A DNA stretch of 64,000 nt from Butyricicoccus pullicaecorum (lineage in GTDB: Bacteria; Bacillota; Clostridia; Oscillospirales; Butyricicoccaceae): the NCBI GenBank assembly GCA_018366195.1, contig JAGZIN010000004.1, forward strand, positions 60,726 through 124,725, written 5' to 3'. Position 1 is the stretch's first letter. Each line of letters opens with the position of its first letter. Both the position numbers and the translations under genes were made by a program. This document shows, piece by piece, positions 45,470 to 53,080 of this stretch. The notes below the pieces were generated by a model. It worked only from the letters and a program-made list of their open reading frames with translations, did not search any database and was not told the origin of the DNA.

Positions 45470-46669
45470 CTACTCCCCATTTACTACCCGTTTCAGTTCC
45501 TCTTTCGCGTCGTCATATCCTATATGTGTATAGGTATTTAACGTGACGCTAATATCAGAATGTCCCATGAGGTACTGTAAAGTTTTAGGGTTCATGCCGC
45601 TTTTAGCCATATTAGAACAAAAAGTGTGACGGCAAACGTGTGGCGTAACCTTTGGCATTTGCACTCTATAAATGCTATTATACTTCTCACAAATATGCTG
45701 AAAGTATTTTTCCCAGTGCAAGGCTACCATAGGCATATCGTTTTTATCCAAATATAAGAAGCCACATTTCCCTCCTACAATAGGTTCAACTCGCGGTTTC
45801 TTTCTACTGGAAATAATACGTTGAAAGCACTCATAAACTTCATCTGTCATAGGGATTTCTCTTGTGCCACAAGAAGTCTTTGTATCTTCAATTACATACT
45901 CCATATTTCTTTTTCTTTGTAACTGATGATTGACACTAATTTTTCTATTCTGCATATCCAAATCTGATAATGTCAATCCCACAAACTCTGAAATACGAAG
46001 CCCTGTTTTGAATAAGATAAAAATCCCCTCATAATATCTGCAAAAATGCTTATCATTTGCCACAAATTCAAGAAATGCCCGTTCTTGCTTTCTTGTAATT
46101 GCTTCTCTTGTTACGCTGTCGTTTACAACAACCGTAGCAAGCTGAAATTCAAACGGATTTTTGCGTATCAAATCATCATCTACCGCCATTTGAAAAGCTG
46201 GTCTTACAACACCTCTGATAGAATGAATAGAGCTATACCCACGCCCGTCCTGCTGTAACTTTATCAGCCAACACTTTGCGTCAGACAACTTCACTTTATC
46301 TATTCTCTTTTTACCAAAGTCCTCTTTTTTGATAATATTGAGAACAAAATTATAATTTGCTTCGGTGTTATGCCGTACTCCCGTTTTTTGTAAAAGATAT
46401 TTCTTTACCAGTTCTAAAACGGTCATTTCCCCACCACGTGGGACGATTTCATCATCAATCGCTTTCATTATCTGCTTTTCCTTTTCCCTTAATGAAAGGT
46501 CGTCGCGCTTTCCCTGTGGTGTCTTATCTGTCTTTTCCAATTTCCAACTATAAACAAACTGCGTTTTACCTGTTGTATCAATATATTTGAACGCATATCG
46601 TCCGTCCCGGCGTTGGCTCTCTCCATTGCGAAGAATACGATTTTTGCTATCTCGTCTTTTTCCGCTCAT
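45470..46669 (-). CDS. int: Tyrosine integrase of a Tn916/Tn1549-type element
   Basis: A 399-residue tyrosine recombinase: N-terminal arm-binding domain (about 1-75), core-binding SAM-like domain (about 85-180) and catalytic domain with R225 (GLRISE), H344 and R347 (HVCRHTF), H370 (LMGHSDISVT) and nucleophile Y380 (TYTHIGY). It cuts and joins att sites for excision and integration. The ATG at 46669 (MSGKRRDSKN) has AAAGGAG 7 nt upstream; the frame extends 12 codons further without one. Terminal position and downstream xis are typical. Confidence 0.96.
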   Translation of the reverse strand: MSGKRRDSKNRILRNGESQRRDGRYAFKYIDTTGKTQFVYSWKLEKTDKTPQGKRDDLSLREKEKQIMKAIDDEIVPRGGEMTVLELVKKYLLQKTGVRHNTEANYNFVLNIIKKEDFGKKRIDKVKLSDAKCWLIKLQQDGRGYSSIHSIRGVVRPAFQMAVDDDLIRKNPFEFQLATVVVNDSVTREAITRKQERAFLEFVANDKHFCRYYEGIFILFKTGLRISEFVGLTLSDLDMQNRKISVNHQLQRKRNMEYVIEDTKTSCGTREIPMTDEVYECFQRIISSRKKPRVEPIVGGKCGFLYLDKNDMPMVALHWEKYFQHICEKYNSIYRVQMPKVTPHVCRHTFCSNMAKSGMNPKTLQYLMGHSDISVTLNTYTHIGYDDAKEELKRVVNGE

Positions 46670-46821
46670 GTCTATGCTCCTTTCGTACAAAAAGAGCCTT
46701 GCCACGATATACCAAATTATATCATAAACAAAGCCCTTTTTCTATCTTTTTATCAAGCAGCACTCAAAGCGGAAACGACTATATAGCCTATCCGATATGG
46801 CTACTGATTATCCTATATTTG

Positions 46822-47028
46822 TTAAATTGCTGTCAGGTCATTCAGAAAATCTTCAAATCGTTTCCTTTTGATAAGAAACTTCACTCCATTTTGAATAATA
46901 AAACCGGAGTCCAAATTATCTGAAACAAGTTTTCTTAATTTCTTTTCTCCAATATTAAAATAAATTACTGCTTCATCAATCGTTAAACAAAACTTATTTT
47001 GTATCTGTACCTGTGTTTCATTATTCAT
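46822..47028 (-). CDS. xis: Excisionase (Tn916 Xis-like)
   Basis: A 68-residue winged-helix/MerR-like DNA-binding protein (CLTIDEAVIYFNIGEKKLRK, then LVSDNL, then LIKRKRFEDFLN) directly upstream of int on the same strand, as in Tn916. Xis bends the element ends to favour excision. The start at 47028 has AAAGGGGAGAG upstream. An AT-rich gap of about 150 nt separates it from int. Confidence 0.9.
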   Translation of the reverse strand: MNNETQVQIQNKFCLTIDEAVIYFNIGEKKLRKLVSDNLDSGFIIQNGVKFLIKRKRFEDFLNDLTAI

Positions 47029-47437
47029 TTATTCTCTCCCCTTTCTTGAACTATAAAACTATTGTAAAATTATAAAGGCTCATCAGACGGTTTTAGCAAA
47101 CCTCACAAGAATTTCACTTCCGCATGGTTCTCATGCAGCTCTACCCGTTGCCTGCGACGCTTCTAACGCTCGGACTCCGGCGGTAAAGGAGTATCATTAT
47201 ACCGATATATGGATTATGGCGGCAGAGTTGCTAAGTCTGCTTTGGAACGCTGATAATTCTCGCTCGTTTTGTCCCTCCTTTCGGTCATGGCGTATCAGCC
47301 CAACGGCTCCCCATATATCGAATGTATCTGATTTGCTTTATGCTGCGTCGCCGTTCTATTGCGCCGCTTTCTTTATCAAGGAACAAAAAAGTTCAAGTAA
47401 GTAAGCAGCGGAAAGGGGGACACTGCTCGCAACTATC
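47029..47437. other. Non-coding 0.4-kb gap with a 10-bp inverted repeat
   Basis: No convincing gene is seen. CGATATATGG (47203-47212) and CCATATATCG (47311-47320) form a perfect 10-bp inverted repeat 98 nt apart. On the minus strand a few very short frames (24 and 18 codons) occur, one containing a ribosome-binding-site-like GAAAGGAGGG. The conserved place between xis and the regulatory genes suggests a regulatory leader or small RNA, but this is not shown. Confidence 0.4.
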
Positions 47438-47689
47438 TTAAACTTTGAATGAAAGGACTGCCCGTATAAGGTGCGAACGCAAACGGTCGCGTATATCCTC
47501 ATCTATGCCATAATAAGTATTGCCGCGCTCGTCGCGGAGAGTTCGCATAGAGAGATAAGCTATTTCACTGTCATAATGTTGTATAACAATGTTCATAGCT
47601 TCCGGGTCGCCCTTAATTGCAGCTATGATTACCGGATAAGGTAACAAGCCGCGTTCATCTTGTTCGGTGTTACCACTCATTTTCGTCAT
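47438..47689 (-). CDS. Helix-turn-helix protein, Tn916 Orf8-like
   Basis: An 83-residue acidic protein of the small helix-turn-helix family that accompanies the sigma-like gene in Tn916-type elements (PYPVIIAAIKGDPEAMNIVI, then QHYDSEIAYLS, then DEDIRDRLRSHLIRAVLSF). Start at 47689 with GGAGG 9 nt upstream, overlapping the sigma gene end by 20 nt. A second member of the same family lies at 54451. The presumed role is regulating transfer or excision genes. Confidence 0.82.
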   Translation of the reverse strand: MTKMSGNTEQDERGLLPYPVIIAAIKGDPEAMNIVIQHYDSEIAYLSMRTLRDERGNTYYGIDEDIRDRLRSHLIRAVLSFKV

Positions 47690-48113
47690 AGGCGCGTTCC
47701 TCCAAATAGCGTTTTAACAGTTCAAAAGAGCTTGTCCGTCTGTACTGTACGGTACTTCTCGGAATGTTGTGGAGTTTTGCAATTTCCACATCACTCATAT
47801 CAAAGAAATAATACAGCAGGACGGCTTCGCGCTTTTCTTCCGGCAGGGAGTGCAGAGCTTCGGCAAGCAACTTTGCAGTAATTTCTTTTCCTGCTATAAC
47901 AAAGGACTTTTCAGCTTCATCATCTGCGAAATACTGGTCGCAAACAAAAAGCTGCTTTTCTTCCTGTGAAGTTAAGTCAGAAAAAGTAACTTCGCGTCGT
48001 TGCCGACGCTTTATATCCCTTTTGGCTGCAAGCATTTCATTCTGTAAAGCTCGCTTACAATAACCGTTAAAAGCACAACGGATTTGCCACTGGGTACGAA
48101 TAGGCTCATTCAT
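47670..48113 (-). CDS. Sigma-70-like regulator, Tn916 Orf7-like
   Basis: A 147-residue protein with a degenerate sigma region 2-like N-terminus and a clear region 4 helix-turn-helix (ALHSLPEEKREAVLLYYFFD, then MSDVEIAKLHNIPRSTVQYR). In Tn916 Orf7 acts with Orf8 to control excision and transfer. The ATG at 48113 (MNEPIRTQ) follows AAAGGAGGTGA, an essentially perfect ribosome binding site; upstream in-frame starts lack one. Overlapping orf8-like gene downstream. Confidence 0.88.
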   Translation of the reverse strand: MNEPIRTQWQIRCAFNGYCKRALQNEMLAAKRDIKRRQRREVTFSDLTSQEEKQLFVCDQYFADDEAEKSFVIAGKEITAKLLAEALHSLPEEKREAVLLYYFFDMSDVEIAKLHNIPRSTVQYRRTSSFELLKRYLEERAYDENEW

Positions 48114-48227
48114 GGTTTCACCTCCTTTCGCGTTGGCAAAAGTGGTGATGACTTCCCCTTTCGTAACCCCCAGTTCCACTCGACAAAACTATGCCAATCA
48201 GTTTGAAAATTTTTTGAAAAAATTTTG

Positions 48228-48262
48228 GGGGAAAAAGAAAATGCGCCTGCCTGCAAGGCGCA
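48228..48262 (-). terminator. Rho-independent terminator of the 37-codon gene
   Basis: On the minus strand TGCGCCT - TGCAGGC - AGGCGCA (stem 48242-48262) is followed by TTTTCTTTTT. It lies 30 nt after the small gene. Confidence 0.85.
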
Positions 48263-48291
48263 GACAGACGCATAGGAAATAACAGCAGTAT

Positions 48292-48405
48292 TTAATTGAT
48301 TTGACAGTTCATACCAATGCCCGGAATATCCTGTTGTAAGGTATAAACTTTTTTTGACAAAAGACTTCCATTTGTCAGATAAGTAAAGACTATTTCACTC
48401 AACAT
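48292..48405 (-). CDS. Small 37-residue peptide gene of unknown function
   Basis: An ATG at 48405 has AGGAGG about 8 nt upstream and encodes 37 residues (MLSEIVFTYLTNGSLLSKKV, then YTLQQDIPGIGMNCQIN). It is too short for usual gene calling. A perfect terminator follows it, and the terminator of the upstream ABC operon precedes it, so it is an isolated transcription unit. One cysteine near the C-terminus; no transmembrane segment or clear leader cleavage site. Its place between the cargo exporter and the regulatory genes could fit a signal, a toxin or a modified peptide; I do not recognise it. Confidence 0.6.
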   Translation of the reverse strand: MLSEIVFTYLTNGSLLSKKVYTLQQDIPGIGMNCQIN

Positions 48406-48471
48406 AACGGCAACCTCCTATATGCCGCCATGCTGATTGCAAGGTTAAATAGGGGCGTCGTTGCTTAAATT

Positions 48472-48515
48472 ATGCAAAAAGAAGCGGCGGCTCTAAAAAT
48501 CAAAGCCACCGCTTC
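48472..48515 (-). terminator. Terminator of the AT-rich ABC transporter operon
   Basis: GAAGCGGCGGCT and AGCCACCGCTTC pair with one mismatch (48481-48514); on the minus strand the stem is followed by TTTTTGCATAATTT. Confidence 0.8.
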
Positions 48516-48639
48516 AAAGGCGCGTGAAAATATATCTGCATTACGACGGCTTTTTTTCTTTTGCCGTCGCCCGGCAGGTAAAATGAATAATTAACTCCAA
48601 AATGGTGTCATTCTTCAAAGTTTATCAGCTTATATTTAG

Positions 48640-49746
48640 TTATCCCATGACTTGATGTTTTTTTACTATATTCTTTATCATTAAGGAAAATAGAGCTACA
48701 ACAATCATATTAAAAAGTAACATGATAATAGGTTGTTGAATACCTACATATGTTTTCATTTTGGCAAATACACCATTCATATGAAGCATAAAAATCGGAC
48801 AAATTTCTTGTAATTTTTGGAGTAACGGTACGCTCTCAGTAAAGTCAAATAAAACTGGTAAAAAACATACTACACATGAAGTAATAAGAGCTGTAACCGG
48901 AGTATTCAATTTAGCGCTAATAAACAGTGTGATAATTGTCATTGCAACAATTCCCAATATATTGCATACTACTGAAATCAAAAACATTTGTAAGAAAGTC
49001 AAATTATAGGTAGAGGTTGCATAATGTAATGAAGATTGAATATTTACATTCCACCCTTGTAGTCCATATATCCCCATATATAGAATAAAATTAAGTAATA
49101 AGAAAATAACGTACATTGCTGTAATAGTTTCTAAAGAAGCAATGATTTTCGCTGTCACTAATTTCGTTTTTCCATAACGCGCCGCATAAATCACACTATC
49201 TGTATGGCAAGCATATTCTTCTGAAAAAACCGGGGATAAAGTAATTACGACAAGCAGACATAAAAGTATCGCTAAAATACTTCCCATACTGGATAGCATT
49301 TTATCCCACCCATCACAATATCCCAAAACAACAGACTTATGATTAGGATAAGCTTCTTCAATGGATTGCATCTTTCCGTCTGGTTCTGTCATATATTCCA
49401 AAATAGCTGTTTGGTCTCTGTAAACATGAAGTGCAGAAAAAGCCGAATTTTCGTCTTTTGTATCGGTAGCTGTTTTGGCTTCTGCTATTTTTTGCTCCAT
49501 GAGTGTTAATATTTCCGGGGTCAATTCGCCTGCAAATATATCTGCATTTTCTTTTCTTTGTTCAATCGCAGCAAATCCGCTTACTGTATCCATTTTCCCA
49601 GTATCATAATTATAAAATACAGAACTATAATTAAATTGAAACAGAAAAAAATAGGCTATTATTAGGATAACTCCTGTAATAAAAAGAATTTTAGTTTGCT
49701 TCCTTGAAAGTATCTTTTCCCTCTCTGCTTTTATCATATCATTCAT
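48640..49746 (-). CDS. ABC-2-type exporter permease
   Basis: A 368-residue membrane protein with an N-terminal helix (QTKILFITGVILIIAYFFLF), a long extracytoplasmic loop (about 40-150) and a cluster of five C-terminal helices, the ABC-2 pattern. The ATG at 49746 follows GGAGG by 9 nt and overlaps the ATPase stop, so the two are coupled. The substrate is unknown; similar ATPase-permease pairs export peptides such as lantibiotics or give resistance to them. Confidence 0.85.
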   Translation of the reverse strand: MNDMIKAEREKILSRKQTKILFITGVILIIAYFFLFQFNYSSVFYNYDTGKMDTVSGFAAIEQRKENADIFAGELTPEILTLMEQKIAEAKTATDTKDENSAFSALHVYRDQTAILEYMTEPDGKMQSIEEAYPNHKSVVLGYCDGWDKMLSSMGSILAILLCLLVVITLSPVFSEEYACHTDSVIYAARYGKTKLVTAKIIASLETITAMYVIFLLLNFILYMGIYGLQGWNVNIQSSLHYATSTYNLTFLQMFLISVVCNILGIVAMTIITLFISAKLNTPVTALITSCVVCFLPVLFDFTESVPLLQKLQEICPIFMLHMNGVFAKMKTYVGIQQPIIMLLFNMIVVALFSLMIKNIVKKHQVMG

Positions 49747-50614
49747 TATCAGACACCTCCGCAAAATAGTATAAATACAAATCCTCTAATGTCGGCTCTA
49801 CATTCCATGCAGTTGTATAAGGCGATACTTCTGATATAATTCTTAAACGCTCAGCTTCTGCACTATGTTTTAGATTTGCTACAATATAATTTTTCTCTAA
49901 TCGTTCAATTTCCTGCCGGGGCACGTCACATTCCCACACAAAAGAATGGATTGACTTCAAAATTGTTTCAGGCGAACCTTGACGTAATAATTCTCCATTT
50001 TTCATAATCAGTATTTCTTTTGCGATATATTCAACATCGGAAACAATATGTGTTGACAAAATCACAATACGATTTTCAGCTAACGTACTAATAAGATTAC
50101 GAAATCTAACACGTTCTTTTGGGTCAAGCCCTGCTGTTGGTTCATCTAAAATTAAAATTTTAGGATTATTCAAAAGTGCTTGAGCAATCCCCAACCTTTG
50201 CTTCATACCGCCAGAAAAAGTTTTTATTTTTGCATTTTTTTGTTCCGTTAAGCCTACTTTTTCTAACAATTCTAAAGAACGATTATGGGCTTTCTTATGC
50301 GGAAGACCTTTAATTGCCGCAATATACATCAAAAATTTATATGCTGTAAAGTTTGGATAATACCCAAAATGCTGTGGCAAATATCCTAAAATATTACGAT
50401 ATTGTTCCCCTAAGTCGTGAATGTTTTGCCCATTGAACATAATAGCCCCTTTGGTTTCTGTTTGAACATCACATATCATACGCATAAGAGTAGTTTTACC
50501 TGCACCATTTGCGCCTAGTAAACCATATACGCCATTCGTCAAAGTTGCATTAAAACACCGTACAGCTTTCTTTTTTCCATATTCTTTAGAAAGATTATTT
50601 ATTGTAAGTTCCAT
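49739..50614 (-). CDS. ABC-2-type exporter ATPase
   Basis: A 291-residue ATPase: Walker A GANGAGKTTL, Q-loop LPQHFGYY, signature FSGGMKQRLGIAQALL, Walker B ILILDEPTAGLD and H-loop STHIVSD, then a C-terminal extension of about 85 residues. It pairs with the permease at 48640. Base composition is visibly more AT-rich than the mobilization genes nearby, suggesting that the block joined the element separately. Confidence 0.93.
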   Translation of the reverse strand: MELTINNLSKEYGKKKAVRCFNATLTNGVYGLLGANGAGKTTLMRMICDVQTETKGAIMFNGQNIHDLGEQYRNILGYLPQHFGYYPNFTAYKFLMYIAAIKGLPHKKAHNRSLELLEKVGLTEQKNAKIKTFSGGMKQRLGIAQALLNNPKILILDEPTAGLDPKERVRFRNLISTLAENRIVILSTHIVSDVEYIAKEILIMKNGELLRQGSPETILKSIHSFVWECDVPRQEIERLEKNYIVANLKHSAEAERLRIISEVSPYTTAWNVEPTLEDLYLYYFAEVSDNE

Positions 50615-51369
50615 GCCAATTCTCCTATCATTTTTTCATGTTTCATGTAGTTCCATATCGTTTTCCCTAATAAGATAAGCGAAAAGAAATAAAAAGCAAC
50701 CCAACCCCATAACATTGATGTTTCAAATAGAATTTCCTGCTTTAAGATAATTGAAAATATGACTGCTATACAAATCATACATACAAATAAGTGATAAGTA
50801 ATTTGCCCCTTTTCATTTTTTATAATTGTAAAAAGGTAGCAAGTACAAGAAATATTAAATGGAACCATACCATACAAAATTATTTCAAGTATGGATTGTT
50901 GATAATAAAAACTTGTTATTACTAAAACACTTGTTATTAAAAATAAATCAGCTAAGCCAATGATTAACATACGACAAGCGGTAATCTTTACTAACTGGCA
51001 ACGACTGGATTGTTCTATTTCCCACATATCGTAAATGTTACTTTTAGAAACTTCTCGAACCCCCACCAACACGATTAGCGGAATAATGATTACAAGTACT
51101 GTTAAAGGATAATGGAGAGGAACACTCCAGTAGCCGAATAAACAAACTACCAAAATAGATATAATAATCAATCCTATTTGTATAATCCAAAAAGAAAAAG
51201 GTAAATACTGTAATTGACTTAACAAAATATTTTGTAAAGAATTTTTATTAAATTCAGCACTATCCATGTATTTTTTTCCGGCAGAAATCAGTTCATTCAT
51301 TTTGTTTTCTGGTATGACAGATGTATCATAAAGCCGCAACCATTCTTGAATGTCATTATTTTTTTTCAT
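50599..51369 (-). CDS. Six-helix membrane protein co-encoded with an ECF sigma factor
   Basis: A 256-residue protein: a cytosolic N-terminus (about 1-65, acidic/amphipathic) and about six transmembrane helices (for example FSFWIIQIGLIIISILVVCL, about 60-80). It overlaps the sigma gene upstream and the ATPase downstream. The position suggests an anti-sigma factor or a third exporter subunit. No family is recognised with confidence. Confidence 0.6.
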   Translation of the reverse strand: MKKNNDIQEWLRLYDTSVIPENKMNELISAGKKYMDSAEFNKNSLQNILLSQLQYLPFSFWIIQIGLIIISILVVCLFGYWSVPLHYPLTVLVIIIPLIVLVGVREVSKSNIYDMWEIEQSSRCQLVKITACRMLIIGLADLFLITSVLVITSFYYQQSILEIILYGMVPFNISCTCYLFTIIKNEKGQITYHLFVCMICIAVIFSIILKQEILFETSMLWGWVAFYFFSLILLGKTIWNYMKHEKMIGELAWNLQ

Positions 51370-51899
51370 ACATTATCGCCTCCTTTGAAATCTTTAAGGT
51401 ATCGTTCTATTTTTTGCAATCCCTGTCTTAATCTGGATTTTACAGTGGGGATATTTGACTTTGTAATTTTTGCAATCTCTCGTATTTTCAAGTTATGATA
51501 AAAACGTAAAATGATAACTTCTTTCTGATAATCAGGCAATGAATGAAGTGCTCTGCGAACTTCTATTTTATTTTCATTTTCTATCACTTTTTCTAAAGTA
51601 TCGTTTGTGTCATCTATAATATCTAAAGCGTTTAAGTCTGTGTATGTGGGCTTCGCTTTTTTGAAATAGTTATTACAAGTATTTGCGGCGATAGTTAGTA
51701 GATAATTTTGAAACTTTCCTAACATACGAACAGTATGAATATTCTCTAACAGTTTCAAAAATACATCTTGTGTAATATCTGCTGCGGTGTCAGTATCTCC
51801 ATTTAATCTCCGATAACAAAACTGATAAATTACACTGTAATATTTACGGACTAATATATCAAATGCTTCTGTATCGCCCGCTTGTATTTTTTTTATCAA
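51366..51899 (-). CDS. ECF-type sigma factor of the AT-rich cargo operon
   Basis: A 177-residue sigma-70 protein with region 2 (GDTDTAADITQDVFLKLLEN) and region 4 (LPDYQKEVIILRFYHNLKIR, then EIAKITKSNIPTVKSRLRQG). The listed TTG start at 51899 lacks a ribosome binding site. AAAGGCGGTGA (one mismatch to the ideal site) instead sits 7 nt before an in-frame ATC at 51914, five codons upstream. The true start may therefore be the non-canonical ATC, or translation may be weak. It is first gene of the sigma-membrane protein-ATPase-permease operon. Confidence 0.88.
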   Translation of the reverse strand: MIKKIQAGDTEAFDILVRKYYSVIYQFCYRRLNGDTDTAADITQDVFLKLLENIHTVRMLGKFQNYLLTIAANTCNNYFKKAKPTYTDLNALDIIDDTNDTLEKVIENENKIEVRRALHSLPDYQKEVIILRFYHNLKIREIAKITKSNIPTVKSRLRQGLQKIERYLKDFKGGDNV

Positions 51900-52147
51900 T
51901 ATAAAATCTTCGATGTTGTGTCACCGCCTTTCTTTTGTAAAACGTCTTACACTGTATAAACAATTAAGGATATAAAAAGGATTTAAATTTTTCAAAAAAT
52001 TTTTTTCAACTTACAAGCATACTAATTATACCCGGATATTCAAACAATAGCAATTTATACTATGCACTATTTCAATCCATACTATGATATGTATAATCAT
52101 ATCCCGAAGAAAAGAGGAACAGTAAAATGTAACTGGGTGAAATGATT

Positions 52148-52507
52148 ATGAAGCAGAGTAAAGAAAAATTCGATTTTAAGGCTTTCGGGCAGGCTATAAA
52201 AGCAGCAAGGAAAACAAAGGGATTGTCCCGCAACCAGTTAGCAGATAAGCTAAACATTGCGCCACGCTATATCGCGTCCATTGAGAACAGCGGACAGCAC
52301 CCCAGTTTGCAGATTTTATATGAGCTTGTAACCCTGCTTGACGTATCAGTAGACCAGTTCTTTTTCCCGGAACGGGAACAGGAGAAGTCCACACGTCGCC
52401 GTCAGCTTGATACCATGCTTGACACTATGAGCGAAACGGACTTAAAAATTATGTCTGCTACTGCAAAGGGCATAGAGGAAGCCAACAATGACAGGACGGG
52501 GGAATAA
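52148..52507 (+). CDS. XRE-family transcriptional regulator
   Basis: A 119-residue regulator: helix-turn-helix (FGQAIKAARKTKGLSRNQLA, then DKLNIAPRYIASIENSGQHP) and a short C-terminal dimerization tail. It is divergent from the sigma/ABC operon, at the border with the mobilization block. ATG at 52142 or 52148; the latter has GGGTG 8 nt upstream. It probably controls cargo or transfer genes. Confidence 0.85.
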   Translation: MKQSKEKFDFKAFGQAIKAARKTKGLSRNQLADKLNIAPRYIASIENSGQHPSLQILYELVTLLDVSVDQFFFPEREQEKSTRRRQLDTMLDTMSETDLKIMSATAKGIEEANNDRTGE

Positions 52508-52542
52508 TGTTCCCTCGTTTTCGTCTACATAGAGTTCTTGAA

Positions 52543-52568
52543 GCGTCGCAGGATTGCGGCGTTTTTCT
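52543..52568 (+). terminator. Terminator after the XRE gene
   Basis: GCGTCGCA - GGAT - TGCGGCGT (G-U pairs) followed by TTTTCTTTT. Confidence 0.75.
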
Positions 52569-52630
52569 TTTGCTATTCTTTGGCAAAAAAGACCTTTCCG
52601 GCATTGTAGGTAGTAAGGAAAAACTTTCTT

Positions 52631-52730
52631 AGCAAGCATAGGAAAAGAGTACCCTTTTCCGTATTTTCGCCCTCCCGCCCTGCGGTGCGTCGGTTGAAAA
52701 TTGCTTGTTGGGAAGTGTCCCAAACCCTCA
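52631..52730 (+). repeat. Structured inverted-repeat element, left copy (upstream of mobC)
   Basis: Two blocks, 52631-52664 (34 nt) and 52702-52730 (29 nt), are identical to the reverse complement of the copy at 60380-60479. They are separated by exactly 37 nt in both copies. Inside, GGAAAAG pairs with CTTTTCC, TTGGGA with TCCCAA, and CAAGCA of the first block with TGCTTG of the second. The different 37-nt spacers each form their own stem. It ends 20 nt before the mobC start and could be an oriT, an RNA leader or a single-stranded-DNA promoter. Confidence 0.85.
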
Positions 52731-52750
52731 AAGCGGAAAGGAGCGATTGC

Positions 52751-53080
52751 ATGAACGGACGCAAAAGAAAAGTACAAATCAAATTCTATGTAACAGAGGA
52801 AGAACGGGCGTTGATTGAGCAGAAAATGAAGCTCGTCCCTACCCAAAACATGGCGGCGTATCTTCGGAAGATTGCCATTGACGGGTATATCATTCAGACA
52901 GACCATAGCGATATAAAAGCCATGACAGCGGAGATACAGAAAATCGGGGTCAACATCAATCAGATTGCAAAGCGTGTCAATGAGACAGGCAGCGTCTATC
53001 AAGAGGACATAGAAGAAATAAAGGGGGTGCTTGCGGAGATATGGCGGTTACAAAGATTAAGCCTATTAAAAGCACGTTGA
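52751..53080 (+). CDS. mobC: MobC-like relaxosome accessory protein
   Basis: A 109-residue protein: a ribbon-helix-helix-like N-terminus (RKRKVQIKFYVTEEERALIE, then QKMKLVPTQNMAAYLRKIAI) and the MobC tail (QKIGVNINQIAKRVNETGSV, then EEIKGVLAEIWRLQR). MobC opens DNA at oriT for the relaxase. The ATG at 52751 has AAAGGAG 7 nt upstream. It overlaps the relaxase gene by 40 nt. Confidence 0.92.
   Translation: MNGRKRKVQIKFYVTEEERALIEQKMKLVPTQNMAAYLRKIAIDGYIIQTDHSDIKAMTAEIQKIGVNINQIAKRVNETGSVYQEDIEEIKGVLAEIWRLQRLSLLKAR

Noticed and set aside
47216..47404. A 62-codon plus-strand frame in the gap after xis
   Set aside because: No ribosome binding site, composition typical of random sequence, and opposite to the direction of all nearby genes.
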